DNA from: Bordetella petrii
Lineage (GTDB): Bacteria > Pseudomonadota > Gammaproteobacteria > Burkholderiales > Burkholderiaceae_B
Assembly: GCA_017745595.1 (NCBI GenBank)
Contig: WMBV01000035.1
Span: forward strand, 1 to 56,491
Length of the DNA stretch: 56,491 nucleotides
Reading direction: 5' to 3'
Part shown: positions 48,794 to 56,491 of the stretch, in pieces
Numbering within the stretch: position 1 is the first letter of the stretch
Layout of the letters: every line of letters starts with the position of its first letter
The notes under the pieces: model-generated
The model's input: the letters and a program-made list of their open reading frames with translations, nothing else
The model's database searches: none
What the model was told of the DNA's origin: nothing
Position numbers and translations under genes: made by a program

Positions 48794-49405
48794 TTAGCGA
48801 CGCATCACTTTTTCGGAGGGCGTCAGCGCCTCGATGTAGGCCGGGCGCGAGAAGATGCGTTCGGCGTATTTTTGCAGCGGCGCGGCGTTCTTGGGCAGTT
48901 CGATGCCGTAGTGGTCCAGGCGCCACAGCAGCGGGGCCACGGCCACGTCGAGCATCGAGAATTCGTCGCCCAGCATGTACTTGTTTTTCAGCAGCAGGGG
49001 CGCCAGCTGGGCCAGGCGGTCGCGGATGTTCTGCCGCGCGGTGGCGAGTTTCTTTTCGTCGGGCTTGGCGCTGCGGTCTTCCAGCGTGGACACGTGGACG
49101 AACAGCTCTTTTTCGAAGTTGTACAGGAACAGGCGGGTACGCGCGCGCATGACCGGGTCGGCCGGCATCAGTTGCGGGTGCGGGAAGCGCTCGTCGATGT
49201 ATTCGTTGATGATGTTCGACTCGTACAGCACCAGGTCGCGTTCGACCAGAATGGGCACCTGACCGTACGGATTCATGACCGAGATATCTTCCGGCTTGTT
49301 GTACAGGTCGATATCGCGGATTTCGAAATCCATGCCTTTTTCGAACAGCACGAAGCGGCAGCGTTGCGAAAAGGGGCAGGTGGTTCCGGAATAGAGCACC
49401 ATCAT
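48794..49405 (-). CDS. sspA: Stringent starvation protein A (GST-fold RNA polymerase-associated)
   Basis: Protein of 203 aa. The thioredoxin-like N-terminal domain (LYSGTTCPFSQRCRFVLFEK, then VPILVERDLVLYES and EYIDERFPHPQL) and helical C-terminal domain are typical of SspA. SspA binds RNA polymerase and affects stationary-phase and virulence transcription. A hairpin with a T-rich 3' flank ends 18 bases before the start, so expression relative to petABC may be attenuated. Confidence 0.96.
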   Translation of the reverse strand: MMVLYSGTTCPFSQRCRFVLFEKGMDFEIRDIDLYNKPEDISVMNPYGQVPILVERDLVLYESNIINEYIDERFPHPQLMPADPVMRARTRLFLYNFEKELFVHVSTLEDRSAKPDEKKLATARQNIRDRLAQLAPLLLKNKYMLGDEFSMLDVAVAPLLWRLDHYGIELPKNAAPLQKYAERIFSRPAYIEALTPSEKVMRR

Positions 49406-49423
49406 GGCGGTAAGTCCTTGTAT

Positions 49424-49466
49424 GAAAAGCGAAAGGCCAGCGCTGCTAATCTAGCAAACGCTGGCC
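49424..49466 (-). terminator. Strong hairpin with T-rich tail between petC and sspA
   Basis: On the minus strand GGCCAGCG pairs with CGCTGGCC, with an inner stem TGCTA/TAGCA around GAT, followed by TTTCGCTTTT. It has the form of an intrinsic terminator but ends only 18 bases before the sspA ATG, leaving no room for a separate promoter. A conditional read-through or processing site is therefore likely. A second hairpin without T run (GTTGCCGG/CCGGCAAC) is at 49511-49532. Confidence 0.6.
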
Positions 49467-49548
49467 CCGATTGCCAGGGTGGGACAGGCGTGCCGCCCTA
49501 TCGGGATAACGTTGCCGGCCGGGGCCGGCAACCTGGCGGGGCGGAAAA

Positions 49549-50397
49549 TCAGCGCACGTGTTTCCAGTAAGAGGCGTTCAGGCGCCAGGCGACGACCAGG
49601 AACAGGCCCAGGAACAGCAGCACCCACACGCCCAGCTGCTTGCGGAACAATTGCGCGGGTTCGGCCATCCAGGCCAGGAAGGCCGTCAGGTCGGCCACGT
49701 CGTTATCGTAAGCGGCCGTCTTGGCCGGGTCCAGGGCCTTGAAGCGGGCCTCGACCGAGGCGCTGCCGTGGAAATCGGCGACGGGCTCGGTCTTGACGGT
49801 GGAGAACCCCTGGGCGTCGAACGTGGTGGTGACGCGCTGCCAGCCGTGGGCGCCGTCTTTGCCTGCGACCTCGTGCATGGCCACCGTGGTGAGTTCGCGC
49901 GGACCTTGCAGCTGCCACAGGGCGTGCGGCATGCCCACGTTGGGGAACACCAGGTTGTTCCAGCCGGTGGCGCGCGCGGTGTCGCGGTAGAACGTGCGCA
50001 GGTAGGTGTAGATGTAGTCGGCGCCCGACGGGCCGGCGTTGACCGACTTGGCGCGCGCAATGACGGACAGGTCGGGCGGGGTGGTGCCGAACCAGCGCTT
50101 GGCGTCTTCGGGGCGCATGGCGACGTGCATGAGGTCGCCGACCTTTTCGCCGGTGAACAGCAGGTTTTCCTTGATTTGCTCGTCGGTCAGGCCGATGTCT
50201 TGCAGCTTGTTGTAGCGCATCGCGGACGCGCTATGGCAATTCAGGCAGTAGTTGACGAACAGTTTTGCGCCGTTTTGCAGCGCGGCGACATCGTTGACGC
50301 GGTTGGGCGCCGCGTCCAGGGGGAAGCCGCCCTCGGCGGCGTACGTGGCCGTACACGCGAGCGTGAATGCGACGGCACCAATCAGCTTCTTGATCAT
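49549..50397 (-). CDS. petC: Cytochrome c1 of the bc1 complex
   Basis: Protein of 282 aa. Signal peptide IKKLIGAVAFTLACTATYA; haem-binding CLNCH in FVNYCLNCHSASAMRYNKL; Met ligand region HVAMRPEDAKRWFG; C-terminal membrane anchor VWVLLFLGLFLVVAWRLNA. It passes electrons from the Rieske protein to soluble cytochrome c. The start chosen is the ATG at 50397 (IKKL); an ATG two codons upstream is possible. Its 5' end is separated from the petB stop by 25 bases. Confidence 0.97.
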   Translation of the reverse strand: MIKKLIGAVAFTLACTATYAAEGGFPLDAAPNRVNDVAALQNGAKLFVNYCLNCHSASAMRYNKLQDIGLTDEQIKENLLFTGEKVGDLMHVAMRPEDAKRWFGTTPPDLSVIARAKSVNAGPSGADYIYTYLRTFYRDTARATGWNNLVFPNVGMPHALWQLQGPRELTTVAMHEVAGKDGAHGWQRVTTTFDAQGFSTVKTEPVADFHGSASVEARFKALDPAKTAAYDNDVADLTAFLAWMAEPAQLFRKQLGVWVLLFLGLFLVVAWRLNASYWKHVR

Positions 50398-50422
50398 GGT
50401 CATTCCGTTATGGGTACGTGGC

Positions 50423-51811
50423 TCAGTGGGCATGGAACGTGACGCGGTCGGGGACCGGCTTGAACGTACCCAGGCGGCTCCAGATGGGCATCAGGAAGAA
50501 GAAGCCCAGGTAGATCAGCGTGCCGATCTGCGACATGAGGTTGTACACGTCGTTGGGCGGCTGCGTGCCCAGGAAGCCCAGCACCAGGAAATTGACGATG
50601 AAGATGCCGTAGAGGAACTTGTGCCACGTGGGCCGGTAGCGGATGGACTTGACCGGCGAGTGGTCGAGCCACGGCAGGAAGAACAGGATGACGACCGCGC
50701 CGCCCATGGCCACCACGCCCCAGAACTTGGCGTCGATGACGCGCAGCAGGACGGCCACGATGACGAGCAGGGCCGGCACCGCGATGCGCAGGAAGCCCTT
50801 CAGGTTGCTCTTGACCAGCAGCGCGATGGCGCCCAGCACGGCGGCCCCGGCCAGCACCCAGGTGAACTCGGCGGTGGTGGCGCGCAGCATGGAGTAGAAC
50901 GGCGTGAAGTACCACACCGGGGCGATGTGCGGCGGCGTCTTGAGCGGGTCGGCCGGAATGAAGTTGTTGTATTCCAGGAAGTACCCGCCCATTTCGGGGC
51001 CGAAGAACACGATGGCCGCGAAGATGATCAGGAAGCCCGCCACGCCGACGATGTCGTGCACCGTGTAGAACGGATGGAACGGAATGCCGTCTTTCGGGCG
51101 GCCGTGCTTGTCTTTCGGGCCCTGCTTGATTTCGACGCCGTCGGGGTTGTTGGAGCCGACTTCGTGCAGCGCCACGATATGCGCGGCCACCAGGCCGATC
51201 AGCACCAGCGGGATGGCGATGACGTGGAACGCGAAGAAGCGGTTCAGCGTGGCATCGGACACGACGTAGTCGCCGCGGATCCAGATGGACAGTTCAGGGC
51301 CGATGAAGGGAATGGCCGAGAACAGGTTCACGATGACCTGCGCGCCCCAGTAGGACATCTGGCCCCAGGGCAGCAGGTAGCCGAAGAAGGCTTCGCCCAT
51401 CAGGCACAGGAAGATGGCCACGCCGAAGATCCAGACCAGTTCGCGCGGCTTGCGGTACGAGCCGTAGAACAGCCCGCGCAGCATGTGCAGGTAGACCACC
51501 ACGAAGAACATCGAGGCGCCGGTGGAGTGCATGTAGCGCACCAGCCAGCCCCACGGCACTTCGCGCATGATGTACTCGACCGACAGGAACGCGCGTTCGG
51601 CGTCGGGCTTGTAGTGCATGACCAGGAAGATGCCGGTGACGATCTGGATCACCAGCACCAGCAGCGCCAGGGAGCCGAAGAAGTACCAAAAATTGAAATT
51701 CTTGGGCGCGTAGTACTCGGACAGATGCGCTTTCCAGGTGGAGGTCACCGGGAAGCGCCGGTCCAGCCAGCCCAGCAGGCCTGTTGTCTCGACGGTTTTT
51801 TCGCCAGCCAT
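50423..51811 (-). CDS. petB: Cytochrome b of the bc1 complex
   Basis: Protein of 462 aa with eight or more membrane helices. Haem histidines are in RYMHSTGASMFFVVVYLHML and FHVIAIPLVLIGLVAAHIVA. The Qo site motif reads PVWY (IAPVWYFTPFYSML), not PEWY. The C-terminal region carries extra helices. The start is ATG at 51811, with AAGGAG 6 bases upstream; a TTG just before is not needed. It oxidises quinol and translocates protons. Confidence 0.97.
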   Translation of the reverse strand: MAGEKTVETTGLLGWLDRRFPVTSTWKAHLSEYYAPKNFNFWYFFGSLALLVLVIQIVTGIFLVMHYKPDAERAFLSVEYIMREVPWGWLVRYMHSTGASMFFVVVYLHMLRGLFYGSYRKPRELVWIFGVAIFLCLMGEAFFGYLLPWGQMSYWGAQVIVNLFSAIPFIGPELSIWIRGDYVVSDATLNRFFAFHVIAIPLVLIGLVAAHIVALHEVGSNNPDGVEIKQGPKDKHGRPKDGIPFHPFYTVHDIVGVAGFLIIFAAIVFFGPEMGGYFLEYNNFIPADPLKTPPHIAPVWYFTPFYSMLRATTAEFTWVLAGAAVLGAIALLVKSNLKGFLRIAVPALLVIVAVLLRVIDAKFWGVVAMGGAVVILFFLPWLDHSPVKSIRYRPTWHKFLYGIFIVNFLVLGFLGTQPPNDVYNLMSQIGTLIYLGFFFLMPIWSRLGTFKPVPDRVTFHAH

Positions 51812-51876
51812 CAATGGCTCCTTCTATACGAAGCGTATTTTGCTAAGGTCGGGGGGAAGGCGATGCGCGGTGCGCA

Positions 51877-52518
51877 TCAGGCCTTGTTGTCTTCGTCAAC
51901 CCCGACGATGATGCGGGTGTCGCTCAGGTATTGGTACGGCGGGACTTCGAGGTTGTCGGGCGCGGGTTTGTTCTTGTACACGCGACCGGCCAGGTCGAAG
52001 GTGGAGCCGTGGCAGGGGCACAGGAAGCCGCCTTCCCAGGAGGAAGGCAGGCCACCGCCGCCGCCGGTTTCGAAGTGCGCCGTGGGCGAGCAGCCCAGGT
52101 GCGTGCAGATGCCCACGCACACGAAGAGCTCGGGCTTGCGCGAGCGGAATTCGTTCTGGGCGTATGCGGGCGTGAAACCGGGACGTTCGGAGTTCGGGTC
52201 GGCCAGGTAGGGGTCTTGCTGTTTGATGCCGGCCAGCTGGTCTTCGGAGCGGTGAATGATCCAGACCGGCTTGCCGCGCCATTCGACGGTGCGCATCTGG
52301 CCGGGGGCCATGTCGCCGACGTCGACTTCGACGGGGGCGCCCGCGGCGCGCGCCTTTTCAGAGGGGGCGAAAGTGCTGACAAACGGGACGGCGGTGGCCA
52401 CACCGGCGACCCCACCCACCGCACAGGCGGTCGTTACCCAGAAACGGCGCGAAGGATCTGGCGGCAGGTTGGGGTCAACCGCACCGTCGTCGTCATGCAC
52501 CAGCGTATCCTGACTCAT
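51877..52518 (-). CDS. petA: Rieske iron-sulfur protein of the bc1 complex
   Basis: Protein of 213 aa. Twin-arginine signal anchor (PSRRFWVTTACAVGGVAGVA) consistent with Tat export. The 2Fe-2S ligands are in CTHLGC and CPCHGSTFD. It is first in the petABC operon. The promoter lies in the 138-base gap shared with mscL. The tatC and tatB genes are 3 kb away in the same window. Confidence 0.97.
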   Translation of the reverse strand: MSQDTLVHDDDGAVDPNLPPDPSRRFWVTTACAVGGVAGVATAVPFVSTFAPSEKARAAGAPVEVDVGDMAPGQMRTVEWRGKPVWIIHRSEDQLAGIKQQDPYLADPNSERPGFTPAYAQNEFRSRKPELFVCVGICTHLGCSPTAHFETGGGGGLPSSWEGGFLCPCHGSTFDLAGRVYKNKPAPDNLEVPPYQYLSDTRIIVGVDEDNKA

Positions 52519-52608
52519 CTTCCTATCCTTGTTGATGCGCCCGCACTACCGTAGCATCAGGCTTGCCGCATCCGTTTTGCGGAGATATGTAACAACATAG
52601 CAACCGCG

Positions 52609-52615
52609 TATTATA
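52609..52615. promoter_or_regulatory. Shared -10 region of back-to-back petA and mscL promoters
   Basis: The 7 bases TATTATA read TATAAT on the minus strand (toward petA) and TATTAT on the plus strand (toward mscL). Start sites would lie about 85 bases from the petA ATG and 35 bases from the mscL ATG. The -35 regions are weak (TTCGCC on the minus strand with a 17-base spacer). Confidence 0.5.
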
Positions 52616-52656
52616 GCGCCTGCCCAGTAAGGGGCGAAACGACGTAAGGAGCATTC

Positions 52657-53103
52657 ATGAGCAAAGCATCCGGTTTTCTCAAGGAATTTCGCGATTTCGC
52701 AGTCAAAGGCAACGCGGTAGATCTGGCAGTGGGCGTCATCATCGGCGCGGCGTTTGGCAAGATCGTGGATTCAGTCGTGAAAGACCTGATCATGCCCCTG
52801 GTGAACTTCATTCTGGGTGGCTCGGTGGATTTTTCCAACAAGTTTCTGGTGCTGTCCACGCCCGAAGGCTACGCCGGCCCCATGACCTACGCCGACCTGA
52901 ACCAGGCGGGCGCCATCGTGCTGGCGTGGGGTAATTTCGTCACGATCCTCATCAATTTCATCTTGCTGGCGCTGGTGGTGTTCGTCATCGTCAAGGCCAT
53001 CAATTCGGCGCGCCGCAAGCACGAAGAAGAACCGGCCGCGCCCGCGGCACCGCCCGAAGACGTGCTGGTGCTGCGCGAAATCCGCGACCTGCTCAAGAAA
53101 TAG
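52657..53103 (+). CDS. mscL: Large-conductance mechanosensitive channel
   Basis: Protein of 148 aa. N-terminal amphipathic helix and TM1: [52 protein letters not shown]2 is [20 protein letters not shown], and the C-terminal helix ends [14 protein letters not shown]. It forms a homopentameric channel that opens in hypo-osmotic shock. ATG at 52657 with AAGGAGC 6-7 bases upstream. Confidence 0.98.
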   Translation: MSKASGFLKEFRDFAVKGNAVDLAVGVIIGAAFGKIVDSVVKDLIMPLVNFILGGSVDFSNKFLVLSTPEGYAGPMTYADLNQAGAIVLAWGNFVTILINFILLALVVFVIVKAINSARRKHEEEPAAPAAPPEDVLVLREIRDLLKK

Positions 53104-53125
53104 CGCGCCGCGCGCGGTGCCGGGC

Positions 53126-53902
53126 TCAGACCGGGTTGTCGATGTCGACGAACTCGACCCGTATGCCGAATTGCCGGGCGACGGCCTCGCCCAGCGCCTG
53201 CACGCCGTAGCGTTCGGTGGCGTGATGGCCGGCGCCGATGAAACCGGTGCCGGTCTCGCGGGCCAGGTGCGCGGTGGGTTCCGAGGCTTCGCCCGTGATG
53301 TAGGCGCTGGCGCCGGCTTGCACCGCGTCGGCCAGCATGCCCTGGGCGGCGCCGGTGCACCAGGCTACGCGCGCCAGCGGCTGGCCGGGCTGGCCGATGA
53401 CCAGCGGGTCGCGCCCCAGGCGCTGGCGTACGCGCTGCGCCAGGGCGTCGAGGCTGGGCAGGCCCGGCGCCGTGCCCAGCCAGATCAGGTTGTCGGGCCC
53501 GCAGGTCAGCGGCGCGCCATCCGCGTCGCGCTCGGGCTCCAGGCCCAGCACGCGCGCCAGCTGCGCGTTGTTGCCCCATTGCGGATGCGCGTCCAGCGGC
53601 AGATGGTAGGCGTACAGGTTCAGTTCGTGGGCCAGCGCCAGGGCCAGCCGGGTGCGGCGCGGGCCGCGCACGCGCGGGTCTTCGTTTTTCCAGAACCAGC
53701 CGTGGTGTACCAGCACGGCATCGGCTCCGCGCTCGATGGCCGCGCGCAGCAGCGCTTCAGAGGCGGTAACGCCGGTGATAATGTGCCCTATGCGCGGCTT
53801 GCCTTCCACTTGCAGGCCGTTGGGACAGTAATCTTTGAATCGCGGCGCTTGCAGCGTGGCATCGAGCCAGGCCGCCAGTTCGCGGGTGTCGATCGTTTTC
53901 AT
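53126..53902 (-). CDS. Nif3-like dinuclear metal-centre protein
   Basis: Protein of 258 aa of the Nif3/YbgI family. LDATLQAPRFKDYCPNGLQV at the N-terminus, metal ligands in VLVHHGWFWK and the C-terminal HLARETGTGFIGAGHHATER. YbgI-type proteins form hexameric rings; a GTP cyclohydrolase 1 type 2 activity has been proposed for some. It converges with mscL and is divergent from the degS-like gene across 19 bases. Confidence 0.93.
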   Translation of the reverse strand: MKTIDTRELAAWLDATLQAPRFKDYCPNGLQVEGKPRIGHIITGVTASEALLRAAIERGADAVLVHHGWFWKNEDPRVRGPRRTRLALALAHELNLYAYHLPLDAHPQWGNNAQLARVLGLEPERDADGAPLTCGPDNLIWLGTAPGLPSLDALAQRVRQRLGRDPLVIGQPGQPLARVAWCTGAAQGMLADAVQAGASAYITGEASEPTAHLARETGTGFIGAGHHATERYGVQALGEAVARQFGIRVEFVDIDNPV

Positions 53903-53921
53903 TGCCTACCTTGTCAAGATC

Positions 53922-55064
<1,143 letters not shown>

Positions 55065-55077
55065 GCGCGGGCCTGGC

Positions 55078-55488
55078 CTATTGGCCCGGGCGCGCGGTGT
55101 TTTGCGGCGTGCCCGCGACGCCGCCGCCGTCGACGATAAGCCGCACGACGGCCACGATTTTCTTGCGGGCTTCGACGGGAAGCTTGCCCATCAGGGCATG
55201 CAGTTCGGCGCTGTAGCCGTCGGGCGCGCCGGCCGCAGGGCCCGCCATGCCGGGCGCCGGGCTGGCGCTGGGCGCGGCGGCGTCGATGCCGTCGGCCAGC
55301 CACGGCACCGTGGTGTCGAGCGCGGCGGCCAGGCGCTGCAGGGTGCCGCGCGCGGGCGCATAGGCGTCATTGCGCGTCAGGATGCGATGAATGGACGATT
55401 GCGGCACCCCCGAGATGCGTGCCAGCTGGTTCTGGCTTTTGATGCCACGCCACTGCATCTGGGTGCGCAGGCGTTCTGCGAGTGTCAT
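55078..55488 (-). CDS. XRE-family HTH regulator
   Basis: Protein of 136 aa. N-terminal HTH (LAERLRTQMQWRGIKSQNQL, ARISGVPQSSIHRILTRNDA, YAPARGTLQRLAAALDTTV) followed by an Ala/Pro/Gly linker and a short helical region (ELHALMGKLPVEARKKIVAV). The start chosen is the ATG at 55488; a longer frame begins at 55524. It converges with the degS-like gene. Regulon unknown. It resembles phage-repressor-like XRE proteins. Confidence 0.85.
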   Translation of the reverse strand: MTLAERLRTQMQWRGIKSQNQLARISGVPQSSIHRILTRNDAYAPARGTLQRLAAALDTTVPWLADGIDAAAPSASPAPGMAGPAAGAPDGYSAELHALMGKLPVEARKKIVAVVRLIVDGGGVAGTPQNTARPGQ

Positions 55489-55592
55489 GCCCGACAATTT
55501 ACGAGCGCGGCCCGCGCCCGGCAAGAGTGGCCGGGGCGGGTTTATTGCGCTTGATCAGAGGCACCGCCGGCGGGCTGCCGGGGCACCGGGGG

Positions 55593-56399
55593 TCATTGAT
55601 GCTCGGTAAGGCTGCCGGCCGGGTCGTCGGCATCTTGGCCTTTTTTGTCGGGCGTGACCATGCGCGCGCAGATCAGGCCGATTTCGTACAGCAACACCAG
55701 CGGCACGGCCAGCATGAACTGGCTGACGACGTCGGGCGGCGTGACCACCGCGGCAATGATGAAGGCGCCCACCACCACGTAGCCGCGCGCGCTGCGCAGC
55801 TTGGAGAGTTCGACGATGCCGGTCTTGACCAGCAGCACCACGGCCACCGGCACTTCGAAGGTGATGCCGAAGGCCATGAACATGGTCATGACAAAGCTGA
55901 GATAGGCTTCGATGTCGGGCGCCGGGGTGATGGATTGCGGCGCGAAGGTCGCAATGAAGTGAAAGACGGTGCGGAACACGAAGAAATAGCAGAACGCCAT
56001 GCCCAGAATGAACAGCAGCGTGCTGGACACGATGAGCGGCAGCGCCAGGCGTTTTTCGTGCCGGTACAGGCCGGGCGCGACGAACGCCCAGGCCTGGTAC
56101 AGCACGACCGGCAGCGCGACCACGAAGGCGGCCATCAGGGTGACCTTGACCGGCACCATGAACGGCGTGATGACGCCGGTGGCGATCATGCGGGTGCCTT
56201 CGGGCAGCGAAGCCAGCATGGGCTGGGCCAGCACGTCGTAGATGACCGAGGCGCCGGGATAGATGAACAGCACCACGAAGACCACGATGACGGCCAGGGC
56301 CGCCTTCATGAGGCGGCTGCGCAGCTCGACCAGATGCGAGATGAAGGTTTCTTGCGGCTGTTCCTGGTCCAGCTCGTCTTGTTTGGTGTCCTGGGTCAC
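55593..56399 (-). CDS. tatC: Sec-independent protein translocase TatC
   Basis: Protein of 268 aa with six membrane helices. ISHLVELRSRLMKAALAVIV at the N-terminus, PLIVSSTLLFILGMAFCYFF, FGITFEVPVAVVLLVKTGIV and the VTPPDVVSQFMLAVPLVLLY block are conserved in TatC. It recognises twin-arginine signals with TatB. The start is GTG at 56399, overlapping the tatB stop by 4 bases (GTGA). Confidence 0.97.
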   Translation of the reverse strand: MTQDTKQDELDQEQPQETFISHLVELRSRLMKAALAVIVVFVVLFIYPGASVIYDVLAQPMLASLPEGTRMIATGVITPFMVPVKVTLMAAFVVALPVVLYQAWAFVAPGLYRHEKRLALPLIVSSTLLFILGMAFCYFFVFRTVFHFIATFAPQSITPAPDIEAYLSFVMTMFMAFGITFEVPVAVVLLVKTGIVELSKLRSARGYVVVGAFIIAAVVTPPDVVSQFMLAVPLVLLYEIGLICARMVTPDKKGQDADDPAGSLTEHQ

Positions 56400-56491
56400 G
56401 GCGTGGCACCGGTTTTCGGTTGGGCGGCGGGATCGGCCGCGGCGCTGTCGGCGGCGGGGGCCGGGGGTGGAACGGTGGCCGGGTCCGCGGC
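56396..56491 (-). CDS. tatB: C-terminal end of TatB (partial)
   Basis: The last 31 codons of the gene upstream of tatC reach the window edge. The tail is Ala/Pro-rich (PATVPPPAPAADSAAADPAA then QPKTGATP). TatB proteins of this group end in such low-complexity tails. Identity rests on the gene order and the GTGA overlap with tatC. Confidence 0.75.
   Translation of the reverse strand, partial: AADPATVPPPAPAADSAAADPAAQPKTGATP

Overview
The window is about 56.5 kb of high-GC DNA from a betaproteobacterium. The family is most likely Alcaligenaceae (Bordetella/Achromobacter type). Three things point there: several periplasmic binding proteins of the Bug/TctC family without membrane partners, the order tatB-tatC / degS-like / nif3-like / mscL / petABC / sspAB, and Burkholderiales-style GC-rich intergenic repeats. 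The genus is an inference; no rRNA gene is present.

Layout. (1) 1-4.4 kb: a PepSY protein, OmpR-type regulator and PhoQ-like kinase operon, divergent from a second secreted PepSY protein, then a ferric-reductase-like membrane flavoprotein. (2) 4.4-11.3 kb: a dipeptide-type ABC importer (binding protein, two permeases, fused double ATPase) ending in a co-transcribed amidohydrolase. The binding-protein mRNA has a long leader with a possible small ORF. (3) 11.4-17.8 kb: a DUF3482 GTPase and DUF2868 membrane protein pair, a YkvA-like protein, an AraC regulator divergent from a DMT exporter, and a nitroreductase. Three twin-hairpin repeat elements lie at 9.3, 11.4 and 12.9 kb. (4) 17.9-41 kb: 22 minus-strand genes with gaps under 90 bases, starting beside a divergent LysR gene with a clear operator palindrome. 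They encode four Bug proteins, a complete branched-chain-type (Liv) ABC importer with two binding proteins, three metallo-beta-lactamase-fold hydrolases, three MmgE/PrpD proteins, two hydroxyisobutyrate-dehydrogenase-like enzymes, an SDR, an epimerase, an Fe-S flavin enoate reductase and an isocitrate-lyase-type C-C lyase. A fourth MmgE/PrpD gene lies beyond the LysR gene. (5) 43.6-46.1 kb: a TauE-type permease, and a lipoprotein gene overlapping a degenerate FKBP gene. (6) 46.2-48.2 kb: a lower-GC patch ending at tRNA-Thr. It holds a possible PD-(D/E)XK nuclease, a frameshifted HigB-type toxin beside an intact antitoxin, and a frameshifted phage-like HTH gene. (7) 48.3-56.5 kb: core genes sspB, sspA, petC, petB, petA, mscL, nif3-like, degS-like, an XRE regulator, tatC and the end of tatB.

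How it works together. The 17.9-41 kb block looks like one large catabolic regulon for an organic acid or lactone. Six binding proteins would capture substrate, lactonase-like hydrolases would open rings or esters, PrpD-type enzymes would dehydrate, isomerise or decarboxylate, dehydrogenases and the enoate reductase would adjust oxidation state, and the ICL/PEPM-type lyase would split the carbon chain. No CoA ligase, CoA transferase or thiolase is present, which argues for free-acid chemistry. The substrate cannot be read from the sequence. At the right end, the Rieske protein carries a twin-arginine signal and the tat genes lie nearby.
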